64,000 nt of DNA, from the NCBI RefSeq assembly GCF_001571775.1, contig NZ_LRVM01000001.1:620001-684000 (forward strand). Direction: 5' to 3'. This document shows positions 26,159 to 34,716 of the stretch, in pieces. The position numbers were made by a program, and so were the translations under genes. The notes beneath the pieces were generated by a model. The model was not told where the DNA came from, ran no database searches, and saw only the letters and a program-made list of their open reading frames with translations. How positions within the stretch are numbered: position 1 is the stretch's first letter; the number at the start of each line of letters is the position of its first letter. The stretch comes from Anaerotignum neopropionicum. Lineage in GTDB: Bacteria; Bacillota; Clostridia; Lachnospirales; Anaerotignaceae.

Positions 26159-26293
26159 GGGTTCGGGACAGGGTCCCGAGAACTTGTCTTTTAGGGTTCG
26201 GGACGGTGTCCCAAGAACTTGTCTTTTTAGGGTTCGGGACGGTGTCCCAAGAACTTGTCTTTTTAGGGTTCGGGACAGGGTCCCAAGAACTTG
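26159..26293 (+). repeat. Family C: four tandem terminator-like hairpins
   Basis: Four units of 35-36 bp starting at 26159, 26194, 26230 and 26266. Each is GGTTCGGGAC-(agg/ggt)-GTCCC(G/A)AGAACTT followed by GTCTTTTT in the first three: a GC-rich hairpin plus a U-tract, repeated. They lie just before the coding unit 26322-27676 (unknown gene plus era). Short ORFs in both directions across the array are judged spurious. Confidence 0.9.
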
Positions 26294-26321
26294 GTCAATA
26301 AAGAAATAGGAGGAATTTAAA

Positions 26322-26777
26322 ATGAATGCTTTAAAAGAAAAATTTGCAAATATCGAAGTAAAACCCAACGCAAAAACCATGGAGGAAGTGGTGGCGTATA
26401 TTGAGGAGCAATGGAAGGCACAGCGGGTAAAAATTAAGGAAAGTGAATATGTTGCGCATTATAAAAACGCAATGGAATTTATGCGCCAAATGGGCAAAAG
26501 CACCGAAGGCGTGCAGGAGGAGATCAGAAGGTATGCCCTGCCAAACAAGATATGTGTTGTGCTGGGTATGAAGTCGGAATATATGACGGCGGAAAATGGT
26601 ATGAAATATTATCAGGCGTTAACCTTAATCAAGGGCTTAACCCAAGAGGATATTGATACCCAAAACGATCGTTGGCTGCAATATATGATTTTGTTGGACA
26701 TGCAAAAGGATTGGGATGTAAAGGAAGCGGAATATAAGGCGTATATGGCGGCGGAAAAAGCGGAGGGACAAGCATGA
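26322..26777 (+). CDS. Hypothetical protein coupled to era
   Basis: 151 aa, starting NALKEKFANIEVKP at the ATG 26322, which has TAGGAGGAATTTAAA before it. All-alpha in appearance, rich in Lys/Glu/Met with several Tyr/Trp in the second half (YYQALTLI, WLQYMILLDMQKDW); no signal peptide, membrane helix or Cys cluster. It overlaps era by four bases (ATGA), so it is co-translated with an essential GTPase. I do not recognise the family. The usual gene between cdd and era in Bacillus is absent, so this is an extra gene in a conserved neighbourhood. Confidence 0.75.
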   Translation: MNALKEKFANIEVKPNAKTMEEVVAYIEEQWKAQRVKIKESEYVAHYKNAMEFMRQMGKSTEGVQEEIRRYALPNKICVVLGMKSEYMTAENGMKYYQALTLIKGLTQEDIDTQNDRWLQYMILLDMQKDWDVKEAEYKAYMAAEKAEGQA

Positions 26778-27676
26778 AAAAATTCCATTCCGGCTTTGTT
26801 ACCCTAATCGGCAGACCAAATGTGGGGAAATCTACGCTGATGAATTGTCTGATCGGTGAAAAAATTGCCATTACCTCCCATAAGCCCCAAACAACACGAA
26901 ATAAAATCACCAGTATTTTGACAAAAGAGGACTTTCAATGCGTATTTTTGGATACACCGGGCATTCATAAGCCTAAGCATAAGCTGGGTGAATTTATGGT
27001 GCGTTCTGCGGAAAATACCTTTAATGAGGTGGACTTGGTTTTAATGCTCATTGAGCCTACGGAGAAGGTCATGGAGATGGATCAATACGTCATTGACCGT
27101 CTGGAAAATGTAAAAACACCAGTGGTTTTGGTGATTAATAAAATTGATACCATCGAACGGGAGAAGCTATTGCAGGTCATTGAGGCTTATCGGAAGCTGT
27201 ATTCTTTTACAGAGGTTGTGCCTATTTCTGCCATGAAGGGTAGTAATACGGATGAGCTTATGCGAGTGATTAAGAAATATTTACCCGAAGGCCCTCAGTA
27301 TTTTCCCGAGGATATGGTTACCGATCAGCCGGAGCGTCAAATTGCCTCTGAAATTATCCGTGAAAAGGCGTTGTATCTGCTTCAAGATGAAATCCCCCAT
27401 GGTATTGCAGTGGAAATTATGTCCATGAAAAAGCGTCAAGATCAGAATATGGTGGACGTGGAAGCAATAATTTATTGCGAAAAGGATTCTCATAAGGGAA
27501 TTATTATAGGCAAGCAGGGAGCTAAGTTGAAAAAAATTGGCTCTTTGGCAAGAAGAGATATGGAACGCTTGCTGGGCTCACCCATTTATTTGGAGCTTTG
27601 GGTGAAGGTAAAAAAGGACTGGCGGGATAGCGATTTTTTGTTGAAAAATTTTGGATACGATAAGCGAAATATCTGA
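26774..27676 (+). CDS. era: GTPase Era
   Basis: 300 aa. G1 GRPNVGKSTL, G3 DTPG, G4 NKID and the C-terminal KH domain (GIIIGKQGAKLKKIG) are all present. Era binds the 3' end of 16S rRNA and checks 30S assembly; with YbeY encoded nearby it fits a ribosome-maturation cluster. The ATG overlaps the preceding unknown gene by 4 bp. yqzL follows after 101 bp. Confidence 0.97.
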   Translation: MKKFHSGFVTLIGRPNVGKSTLMNCLIGEKIAITSHKPQTTRNKITSILTKEDFQCVFLDTPGIHKPKHKLGEFMVRSAENTFNEVDLVLMLIEPTEKVMEMDQYVIDRLENVKTPVVLVINKIDTIEREKLLQVIEAYRKLYSFTEVVPISAMKGSNTDELMRVIKKYLPEGPQYFPEDMVTDQPERQIASEIIREKALYLLQDEIPHGIAVEIMSMKKRQDQNMVDVEAIIYCEKDSHKGIIIGKQGAKLKKIGSLARRDMERLLGSPIYLELWVKVKKDWRDSDFLLKNFGYDKRNI

Positions 27677-27777
27677 TAAAATCAGTGATTAACTCTTATT
27701 TTGGAACTGTTGGCATTAATTTACCAGTATGGTTTTTATTTTGCTCCATAACATAACCACAGAAAGGGGACGGTTTT

Positions 27778-27927
27778 ATGGACGAACGGAATAAAAAGGC
27801 ATACTGGCAAAAGTTTGTACAAACGGGTCAGATCGAAGATTATTTGCGTTACAAATCCAATTTGGGAGATAAACCAAATCCCCGACGGAGGATGATAGAT
27901 AGTTCAAAAAATAAGAATTTTTATTAA
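27778..27927 (+). CDS. yqzL: YqzL family protein
   Basis: 49 aa; missed by length cut-offs of 60 codons. MDERNKKAYWQKFVQTGQIEDYL resembles Bacillus YqzL (a tryptophan, then F.QTG.IE.YL), and it occupies the same place, between era and recO. ATG behind AGAAAGGGGACGG. The family is small and of unknown function; the position argues for a link to the repair/RNA cluster. Confidence 0.8.
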   Translation: MDERNKKAYWQKFVQTGQIEDYLRYKSNLGDKPNPRRRMIDSSKNKNFY

Positions 27928-27950
27928 AATTTATTAAAATAGGAAGACCT

Positions 27951-28157
27951 TGGGGCGTTGCCCTCTCACTGCCCAAGACAGGACTAACAGCGAAGCTGGC
28001 TTTTGCGAAGCAAAAGTGATGACAAACCTCACTTGCTTTTTGTAAATGCAAGACCAAAAATTTTTATAGAACTCGCATTCTATGCGGGTTCAGGTGGGTC
28101 AAGGGGGCAACCCTTGTGGGTGTTTGAGGGCAAAGCCTTCAAGGTTTTGATTTTGTC
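27951..28157 (+). repeat. Family A modular hairpin repeat, copy 6
   Basis: First module (GCGTTGCCCTCTCACTGCCC, AGCGAAGCTGGCTTTTGCG), a decayed CTTGCTTTTTGTAAATGCAAG hairpin, the CTCGCATTCTATGCGGG hairpin, and the CCCTTGTGGG / GAGGGCAAAGCCTTC tail. It separates yqzL from recO. Confidence 0.9.
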
Positions 28158-28194
28158 TTCAATCTGAAGCAAAAGTGCTTGACCAGCTTGTATG

Positions 28195-28230
28195 GTTCGG
28201 GACAGAGTCCCGAGAACTGAATCTTTTATA
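28195..28230 (+). repeat. Family C terminator-like hairpin, single copy
   Basis: GGTTCGGGACAGAGTCCCG-AGAACT followed by GAATCTTTTA. Same hairpin as the array at 26159, here about 20 bp before the recO start. Confidence 0.85.
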
Positions 28231-28249
28231 TGGAAAACGAGGGGGAAAA

Positions 28250-28978
28250 GTGAGCGTAGTTAAGTTAAGGGGCATTGTGATTGGGGAAAGCCAAAACGGC
28301 GAGAGCAGTAAACGCATTTTGGTTCTGGCAAAGGACGTTGGACGGGTTATGCTGAACGCCCGCGGTGCGAAAAACACTAAAAGCAAGCTGCTTTCAGGTA
28401 CGCAGCTTTTTTCTTATTGTGATTTTATGGCTTATACGGGCAAGGGTTTTTATTCCTTGACCCAGGCGGATCTAATTGAAAGCTTTTATGATATTCGAAT
28501 GGATATGGATAAGCTGGCGGAAGCTGTTTATTTGGCGGAGCTGGTGGAGAAAACCTGCCCCGCAGGAATGGAACAGGATGAAACCTTAAGGCTTCTGTTG
28601 TATACCTTGACGGCATTGGAAAAAACACAGGTGCCGCCAAGGCTGATCTCTCGTATTTTTGAGGTGAAATATCTGCAGCTTTCCGGCTTGTTATCCGATG
28701 AGGGCTGTATGGTTTGCGGTAAAGCCGAAGAACCCTTGTTTTTCAATGAAGCTGATGGTGAGTTTCTTTGCCGCAAGCATTGCCGTGGCGGAGAAGTCCC
28801 AATGCTTGGGGCTGTGCAAAAGGCAATTTCCTTTGTTACCCAAAGAGGGGAAAAGCAAATTTTTGCCTTTGTACTTTCCCAGGAAGCAATGGTGCAAATG
28901 GACGAAATTTTGCGGCGGTATTTGGAGGTACATATGGGCGTGCGTCTAAAAAGCCGTGAATTCAGCAAAGAACTATAG
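28250..28978 (+). CDS. recO: DNA repair protein RecO
   Basis: 242 aa from GTG 28250, which has ACGAGGGGGAAAA upstream; the frame stays open further back through repeat sequence only. N-terminal OB fold (VVKLRGIVIGESQNGE), central helical part, and a zinc site CMVCG ... CRKHC. RecO loads RecA on SSB-coated DNA with RecR/RecF. It follows era and yqzL, the usual order. A family C hairpin sits at its 5' side. Confidence 0.94.
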   Translation: MSVVKLRGIVIGESQNGESSKRILVLAKDVGRVMLNARGAKNTKSKLLSGTQLFSYCDFMAYTGKGFYSLTQADLIESFYDIRMDMDKLAEAVYLAELVEKTCPAGMEQDETLRLLLYTLTALEKTQVPPRLISRIFEVKYLQLSGLLSDEGCMVCGKAEEPLFFNEADGEFLCRKHCRGGEVPMLGAVQKAISFVTQRGEKQIFAFVLSQEAMVQMDEILRRYLEVHMGVRLKSREFSKEL

Positions 28979-28994
28979 CTTGTGAAAATAGGTA

Positions 28995-29023
28995 TTGACA
29001 GAAAACGGGGAAAGTGTTAGCAT
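28995..29023 (+). promoter_or_regulatory. Sigma-A promoter of glyS
   Basis: TTGACA (28995-29000), 17-bp spacer, TAGCAT (29018-29023), followed at once by the T-box leader. Confidence 0.8.
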
Positions 29024-29040
29024 AAAGGCTAAATTGAATA

Positions 29041-29247
29041 ACTGCGTTGAAAAAGAGGAGTATCCGTAGTATGTTTTCAGAGAGTCGTCGGTGGGTGAAA
29101 AGACGACAGCAGAGTACGGGGAAGGGCACTTTAGAGCAGGACTTCACAAGAGTGGATTTATGCAGCCTGCATAGATCAATAAGGGTGGAACCGCGGAAGA
29201 CAGACTTTCGTCCCTTGCTTTTACAGCGAGGGAGGGAAGTTTTTTTA
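29041..29247 (+). promoter_or_regulatory. Glycine T-box leader with terminator
   Basis: The invariant T-box AGGGTGGAACCGCG is at 29182-29195. Stem I with AGAGAG/T-rich and AGAGTA elements lies upstream; a GGC at 29125-29127 is a possible glycine specifier, but I could not fold stem I rigorously. A terminator follows (CCCTTGC ... GCGAGGG with seven T, about 29206-29247). Uncharged tRNA-Gly would stabilise the antiterminator and turn glyS on. Confidence 0.9.
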
Positions 29248-29299
29248 TTGCCTTTCCTCGGTAAAAAACTTATCGTACTTTTTTGAAGGAGGAATTATT

Positions 29300-30688
29300 A
29301 TGACAGAAAAAACAATGGAAAAAGTAGTTGCGTTGGCCAAAAACAGAGGCTTTGTTTACCCCGGCTCGGAAATTTACGGCGGCTTGGCAAATACTTGGGA
29401 TTACGGCCCCATCGGTGTGGAGCTGAAAAACAACGTAAAAAAAGCATGGTGGAAGAAATTCATTCAGGAAAGCGCTTATAATGTTGGCGTGGATTGTGCC
29501 ATTTTGATGAACCCCCAAACTTGGGTGGCTTCCGGCCACGTTGGCGGCTTCAGCGATCCTTTGATGGATTGTAAGGAATGTAAGGAGCGTTTCCGTGCGG
29601 ATAAATTAATTGAGGATTATATTGCACAGCACGATATGCCCGAAGCGGCTGTTGATGGTTGGAGTAATGAGGAAATGAAAAATTTTATTGACGAGCATCA
29701 GGTTGCCTGCCCTTCTTGCGGCGCCCATAATTTTACGGATATTCGTCAGTTTAACTTGATGTTTAAAACCTTTCAAGGCGTTACGGAGGATGCGAAAAAC
29801 GTGGTTTATCTTCGTCCCGAAACAGCCCAAGGTATTTTCGTAAACTTTAAAAACGTACAGCGTACCAGCAGAAAGAAGCTGCCCTTTGGTATTGGACAGA
29901 TTGGCAAATCTTTCCGTAACGAAATTACACCCGGTAATTTCACCTTCCGTACCAGAGAGTTTGAGCAGATGGAGCTTGAATTTTTCTGCGAGCCCGGTGC
30001 TGATTTACAGTGGTTTGAGTATTGGAGAAGTTTCTGCAAGGATTGGCTGTTAAAGCTGAATATGAATGAGGACAGCATCCGTCTGCGTGATCATGAGCAG
30101 GAAGAGTTGAGCCATTACAGCAACGCCACCACAGACATTGAATTTAAATTCCCCTTTGGCTGGGGCGAGCTTTGGGGCATTGCGGACAGAACCAATTTCG
30201 ATTTAAGATGCCATCAGGAAGTGAGTGGCCAGGATATGACCTATTACGATCAGGAAAAGAACGAGAAATATATTCCTTACTGCATTGAGCCTTCCTTGGG
30301 TGCTGACCGTGTGACTTTAGCATTTTTATGCGAGGCTTATGACGAGGAGGAGGTTAGCGAGGGGGATGTAAGAACGGTATTGCGTTTCCATCCTGCGCTT
30401 GCGCCGGTTAAGGCTGCGGTTTTCCCTCTTTCCAAGAAGCTGAGTGAAAAGGCAACAGAAGTGTACGCTATGCTTTCCAAGGAATTCAACTGCGAATTTG
30501 ATGAATCAGGTTCCATCGGCAAGCGTTACCGCAGACAGGACGAAATCGGTACGCCTTTCTGTATCACCTATGATTTCGAATCTGAAGAGGATCAGAGCGT
30601 AACCGTGCGTGACAGAGATACCATGGAGCAGATCAGAATGCCTATTGATGAGTTAACTGCTTACTTGAAAGGGAAAATGGAGTTCTAA
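29300..30688 (+). CDS. glyS: Glycyl-tRNA synthetase (single-chain class II)
   Basis: 462 aa, the alpha2-type GlyRS. Class II motifs: [22 protein letters not shown] region (motif 2 area, with [21 protein letters not shown]) and a late GADRVTLAF (motif 3). A Cys-rich zinc insert is visible (CKECKERF ... CPSCGAHN). It charges tRNA-Gly. ATG behind TGAAGGAGGAATTATT, downstream of the T-box. This takes the place of the two-subunit glyQS found here in Bacillus. Confidence 0.97.
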   Translation: MTEKTMEKVVALAKNRGFVYPGSEIYGGLANTWDYGPIGVELKNNVKKAWWKKFIQESAYNVGVDCAILMNPQTWVASGHVGGFSDPLMDCKECKERFRADKLIEDYIAQHDMPEAAVDGWSNEEMKNFIDEHQVACPSCGAHNFTDIRQFNLMFKTFQGVTEDAKNVVYLRPETAQGIFVNFKNVQRTSRKKLPFGIGQIGKSFRNEITPGNFTFRTREFEQMELEFFCEPGADLQWFEYWRSFCKDWLLKLNMNEDSIRLRDHEQEELSHYSNATTDIEFKFPFGWGELWGIADRTNFDLRCHQEVSGQDMTYYDQEKNEKYIPYCIEPSLGADRVTLAFLCEAYDEEEVSEGDVRTVLRFHPALAPVKAAVFPLSKKLSEKATEVYAMLSKEFNCEFDESGSIGKRYRRQDEIGTPFCITYDFESEEDQSVTVRDRDTMEQIRMPIDELTAYLKGKMEF

Positions 30689-30695
30689 TAATAAA

Positions 30696-30972
30696 AACCT
30701 TGGGCTTTGCCCTCTCACTGCCCAAGATAGGGCAGACAGCGAAGCTGGCTTTTGCGTAGCAAAAGTGATGACCAAACCCACTTGTTTTTTGAAAAAAGCA
30801 AGACCCCAAATTTTTATTTAAGGGGTGCCCCAAAATTCTTTTGGAGCACCCCTTTCGGGTCAAGGTGCAATGGAAAAGAAGTGCCATCTGTCCGAAGGAC
30901 AGCTTTGCGTAGCAAAAGTGATGATCCGAAACCCTTTTGGGTGGTTGAGGGCAAAGGCCTCAAGGTCTTGAC
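30696..30972 (+). repeat. Family A modular hairpin repeat, copy 7 (variant)
   Basis: Starts 8 bp after the glyS stop. First module, CTTGTTTTTTGAAAAAAGCAAG hairpin, then a different middle hairpin (AGGGGTGCCCCA ... TGGAGCACCCCTT) in place of CCGCAT...ATGCGG, then the AATGGAAAAGAAGTGCCATC and TGTCCGAAGGACAGC modules and the GAGGGCAAAGGCCTC tail. Confidence 0.9.
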
Positions 30973-30988
30973 CTAATCCAAATGATTG

Positions 30989-31017
30989 CATTGTTTTCGG
31001 GTGCACCGAAAACAATG
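30989..31017 (+). repeat. Perfect 12-bp inverted repeat
   Basis: CATTGTTTTCGG / CCGAAAACAATG around GTGCA, with no T-tract. It starts the 600-bp gene-free region before ppdK; the rest of 31018-31200 shows GC-richer islands but nothing I recognise. Confidence 0.7.
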
Positions 31018-31201
31018 GCAGTGATGTTCGTGCCTGGCGCAGTTGACTAAGCGTATGGATAGCCTGTCTTTATTTTGCCCGGCAACTCGCAAAAATGTTG
31101 ATTCTTCCATAATGAGTGATATCTTGCTTTTATTTTTGAAAAGCTTTTCATTCTAATATCTTAGAAAGAAGGAAAATATCACATAAAAATAAAAAAAATT
31201 T

Positions 31202-31230
31202 TTGCCTATTCGTTTAGTCTGCTGTATACT
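31202..31230 (+). promoter_or_regulatory. Candidate distal promoter of ppdK
   Basis: TTGCCT (31202-31207), 17 bp, TATACT (31225-31230), about 340 bp upstream of ppdK. Confidence 0.55.
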
Positions 31231-31463
31231 TACCACTTATAGATAAAACTGCAGCACGAAAGAGTGAAAAAGCAGAAATTTAAGTGGGACATTAAATGAC
31301 CCATAATGCAAATTGCCGACCAACATGAATTGGAGGCGATTTTTTTTTGGCAACATGAATTAAAATAAAGAATAAAATTATAAAAATTATTGCACAATGA
31401 CAACGAACTTGCTCATTACTAGAACAATACAGTAGAATACGCATTTTCTCGCAAGGAATAACA

Positions 31464-31492
31464 TTGTGATTTTCTAGGGAAAATGCTATAAT
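31464..31492 (+). promoter_or_regulatory. Candidate proximal promoter of ppdK
   Basis: TTGTGA (31464-31469), 17 bp, TATAAT (31487-31492), about 80 bp upstream of ppdK. Confidence 0.65.
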
Positions 31493-31573
31493 TTAGAAGG
31501 ACTGGTTTTTCCAAAAATTCCAGAAATAAAATTCCAAGTCTGATATCCAGATGGAAAACAGGAGGTAATGTGT

Positions 31574-34219
31574 ATGAGCAAGAAGTATGTTTACATGTTC
31601 AGCGAAGGCAATGCAGCCATGAAAAACCTTTTAGGCGGTAAGGGCGCGAACCTCGCGGAAATGACAAGGTTAGGTCTGCCTATTCCCCAAGGCTTTACCA
31701 TTTCAACAGAAGCCTGCACAGATTATAACGAAGGCGGTAAAAAACTGACAGAAGAAATGATTGCACAGATTGAAGTGTCACTGAGTAACCTTGAAGAAAT
31801 TGCCGGCAAAAAATTGGGAGATCCCGAGAACCCCCTTCTGGTTTCCGTTCGCTCCGGCGCTAGAGCGTCTATGCCTGGGATGATGGATACTGTTTTAAAT
31901 CTTGGTTTGAATGATATTTCCGTTGAGGGTTTGGCTAAGAAAACGGGCAACCCCAGATTTGCTTATGATTCCTACAGAAGATTTATTATGATGTTTGCGG
32001 ATGTTGTTATTGGTGTTTCCAAATCTAAATTCGAGAGAAAGTTTGATGAGTTTAAGGAAGAGGCTGGTGTGCGCTATGATACGGAATTAACAGCCGAAGA
32101 TCTGAAAAAGGTTACAGCAATGTTTAAGCAGATTTATTTGGACGATCAGGGCAAGGAATTTCCTCAGAATCCTAAGGAGCAGCTTTTTGAAGCCGCAATG
32201 GCGGTATTCCGCAGCTGGGATAACCCTCGTGCCTTTGTATATAGAAGAATGAACGATATTCCTTATAGCTGGGGTACTGCGGTTAACGTGCAGATGATGG
32301 TATTTGGTAACATGGGGGATACCTCCGGTACGGGCGTTGCCTTTACAAGAAATGCAGCAACAGGCGAAAAAGCAATGCTGGGCGAATATTTAGTAAATGC
32401 TCAGGGCGAGGATGTTGTTGCTGGTGTTCGTACACCTAATCCCATTGCAAAGCTGGCAGATGATATGCCAGAGGTTTACAAAGAGTTTATGGAAATTGCA
32501 AATAAATTAGAAAATCACTATAAAGATATGCAGGATATGGAATTTACCGTAGAGGAAGGAAAACTGTTCTTCCTTCAGACAAGAAACGGCAAGAGAACTG
32601 CAAATGCAGCGTTGCGTATTGCCGTTGATTTGGTAGAGGAAGGCTTGATTACCAAGGAAGAAGCGTTGATGAAGGTTGATCCCAAGCAGCTGGATCAGAT
32701 TTTGCACCCTGCTTTCGACCAGAAGGCATTAAAGGCAGCAAAGCCCCTTGGAAAAGGCTTGCCCGCATCTCCCGGCGCAGCTGCCGGTAAGGTTTGCTTT
32801 ACCGCAGAGGATGCAAAGGCGCAGGCAGAAGGCGGCGACAGAGTCATCTTGGTTCGTCTGGAAACCTCTCCTGAGGATATTGAAGGTATGGCGGCCGCGC
32901 AAGGTATCTTGACGGTACGCGGCGGCATGACTTCTCACGCAGCGGTTGTTGCTCGTGGTATGGGTACTTGCTGTGTATCCGGCTGTGAAGAAATTAAAAT
33001 GAATGAAGAAGCGAAAACCTTTACATTGGGCGGCAGAACCATTAAGGAAGGGGATTATATTTCCTTAGATGGTTCTACAGGGAATATTTACGGTGAGGAT
33101 ATTCCTACGGTTGACCCTGAAATTAGCGGAGATTTTGGGAAATTCATGGCTTGGGCGGATGAAAAAAGATCCCTTAAGGTTAGAACCAATGCCGATACAC
33201 CCCATGATGCTCAGGCAGCCATTGATTTTGGCGCAGAAGGCATCGGCTTGACAAGAACGGAGCACATGTTCTTTGAAGGCGATAGAATCATGAAGTTCAG
33301 GAAAATGATTCTTTCAGAATCCGTTGAGGAAAGAGTGGCTGCTTTAAAAGGCATTGAGCCTTTCCAAAAGGAGGACTTTAAGGGGATTTATAAGGCAATG
33401 CAGGAAAGACCGGTAACCATCCGTTTGCTGGATCCTCCTCTTCATGAGTTCATGCCTAACACAGACGAGGAATTTGAAGTGTTGGCAAAGGAAACAGGTA
33501 AGTCTGTGGAAGAGCTTAAAGTGAAAGCAAAAGGTCTGCACGAATTGAACCCTATGATGGGTCATAGAGGCTGCCGTTTGGCAGTAAGCTACCCTGAAAT
33601 TGCCGAAATGCAGACAAGAGCAATCATTGAAGCTGCAATTGAGGTTTCTATTGAATTGGGTATCAATATTAAGCCAGAAATTATGATTCCGTTGATTGGC
33701 GAAATTAAGGAATTGAAATTTGTGAAAACCATTGTGGTTGAAACAGCGAAAGCAGTTATGGCCGCAAAGGGTAAAGAGCTGGAATACCTTGTTGGTACCA
33801 TGATTGAAATTCCAAGGGCTGCATTAACAGCCGATGAAATTGCAACGGAGGCTGAATTCTTCTCCTTTGGTACCAATGACTTGACGCAGATGACCTACGG
33901 CTTATCCCGTGATGATGCTGGGAAAATTTTGGCCGATTATATCGACAAAAATATTTACGAATGCGATCCTACTGCCAGATTGGATAGAAACGGCGTTGGT
34001 ATGCTGATGAAAATGGCAGTTGAAAAGGCATTACCTGTTCGCCCTGACATTCACTTGGGTATCTGCGGTGAGCACGGCGGCGATCCTTCCTCCGTTGAAT
34101 TCTGCCATTTGATTGGTTTGGACTATGTATCCTGCTCTCCTTTCCGTGTTCCAATTGCAAGGTTGGCAGCGGCACAGGCACAGATTAACTTCCCAAGGGA
34201 AACAAGAAAGCACGAATAA
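31574..34219 (+). CDS. ppdK: Pyruvate, phosphate dikinase
   Basis: 881 aa from the ATG at 31574; the ATG at 31568 is too near the AGGAGGTAATG site. N-terminal ATP-grasp (GGKGANLAEM), phosphohistidine domain with GGMTSHAAVVARGMG (catalytic His) and PEP-binding TIM barrel with GICGEHGGDPSSV. It interconverts pyruvate + ATP + Pi and PEP + AMP + PPi, common in anaerobes using PPi-based glycolysis. The PPDK regulatory protein found in some relatives is not next to it. Two promoters precede it and a strong terminator follows. Confidence 0.97.
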   Translation: MSKKYVYMFSEGNAAMKNLLGGKGANLAEMTRLGLPIPQGFTISTEACTDYNEGGKKLTEEMIAQIEVSLSNLEEIAGKKLGDPENPLLVSVRSGARASMPGMMDTVLNLGLNDISVEGLAKKTGNPRFAYDSYRRFIMMFADVVIGVSKSKFERKFDEFKEEAGVRYDTELTAEDLKKVTAMFKQIYLDDQGKEFPQNPKEQLFEAAMAVFRSWDNPRAFVYRRMNDIPYSWGTAVNVQMMVFGNMGDTSGTGVAFTRNAATGEKAMLGEYLVNAQGEDVVAGVRTPNPIAKLADDMPEVYKEFMEIANKLENHYKDMQDMEFTVEEGKLFFLQTRNGKRTANAALRIAVDLVEEGLITKEEALMKVDPKQLDQILHPAFDQKALKAAKPLGKGLPASPGAAAGKVCFTAEDAKAQAEGGDRVILVRLETSPEDIEGMAAAQGILTVRGGMTSHAAVVARGMGTCCVSGCEEIKMNEEAKTFTLGGRTIKEGDYISLDGSTGNIYGEDIPTVDPEISGDFGKFMAWADEKRSLKVRTNADTPHDAQAAIDFGAEGIGLTRTEHMFFEGDRIMKFRKMILSESVEERVAALKGIEPFQKEDFKGIYKAMQERPVTIRLLDPPLHEFMPNTDEEFEVLAKETGKSVEELKVKAKGLHELNPMMGHRGCRLAVSYPEIAEMQTRAIIEAAIEVSIELGINIKPEIMIPLIGEIKELKFVKTIVVETAKAVMAAKGKELEYLVGTMIEIPRAALTADEIATEAEFFSFGTNDLTQMTYGLSRDDAGKILADYIDKNIYECDPTARLDRNGVGMLMKMAVEKALPVRPDIHLGICGEHGGDPSSVEFCHLIGLDYVSCSPFRVPIARLAAAQAQINFPRETRKHE

Positions 34220-34291
34220 AGGATTGAAAAACATCGCCTGTTATAGTAAAATTATGAAATTTTATGCAAAAAGGTTGTGTTAATTTATAAT

Positions 34292-34328
34292 AAAAAACCG
34301 AAGCGGAGAAATACTGCTTCGGTTTTTT
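34292..34328 (+). terminator. Rho-independent terminator of ppdK
   Basis: AACCGAAGC / GCTTCGGTT stem, 11-nt loop, T6 tract. Confidence 0.93.
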
Positions 34329-34495
34329 GTTGTCCTATTTTTCCGTAAAAAAATATTTTTAGCCAGCAAGTTACACTTTTATAATTATTTAGTAATTGTA
34401 TTTGATAAATAATGACAGTAATAATGGAAAATATACACTAAATATGTAATAAAGATTAAACTTTGTCGTATAAAATAAAAAATACAGGAATAATG

Positions 34496-34524
34496 TTGAT
34501 TTTTAGTAAGGAATTCTCTATAAT
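34496..34524 (+). promoter_or_regulatory. Sigma-A promoter of the flagellar operon
   Basis: TTGATT (34496-34501), 17 bp, TATAAT (34519-34524), about 190 bp before flgB. No sigma-D motif was noticed. The stretch 34330-34495 is AT-rich with nothing else recognised. Confidence 0.75.
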
Positions 34525-34555
34525 AATTATACATAGTAAAATTGAGTTGGTAGAA

Positions 34556-34644
34556 TCTGAGTACGAATCAGAAACCGAAAGGCAGTTGCTGGAAACAAAG
34601 AAGGTTTTCATTGGTACTTTATGTTGTAATTAAAAGTAGCAGAC
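34556..34644 (+). promoter_or_regulatory. Structured leader of the flagellar operon
   Basis: Several helices are possible: TCTGA/TCAGA, ACCGAAAGG-type tetraloop, TTGCT (34586-34590) with AGCAG (34638-34642), and TACTTT (34615-34620) with AAAGTA (34633-34638). GGAAACAAAG follows TTGCT. No riboswitch class can be assigned by eye; the layout loosely recalls c-di-GMP-II aptamers. Confidence 0.35.
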
Positions 34645-34716
34645 TTAATAATGAAATAAGGGAAGTTGTAATTTTATAAGAATTTTATTATCAGGAAGTT
34701 AGAGAGGTGTGTAGCA

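Noticed and set aside
26159-26293. CRISPR array
   Set aside because: Units are contiguous 35-36 bp tandem copies without unique spacers, and no cas genes are present.
26118-26380. Short frames with repeated FRVRDGVPRTCL or RQVLGTPSRTLK units
   Set aside because: Translations of the family C tandem hairpins on each strand, no RBS.
29047-29286. 79-codon frame upstream of glyS
   Set aside because: It is the T-box leader RNA; the frame is incidental.
30642-30887. Minus-strand frames with a shared HHFCYAKASFAVCPILGSE segment (also at 7093, 27776, 52426-53305)
   Set aside because: The shared peptide is the antisense translation of the family A first module. It recurs only because the DNA repeats; no start signals.
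31018-31110. 5S rRNA or tRNA-like remnant in the GC-richer island before ppdK
   Set aside because: No match to 5S core sequences or to tRNA arms on inspection.
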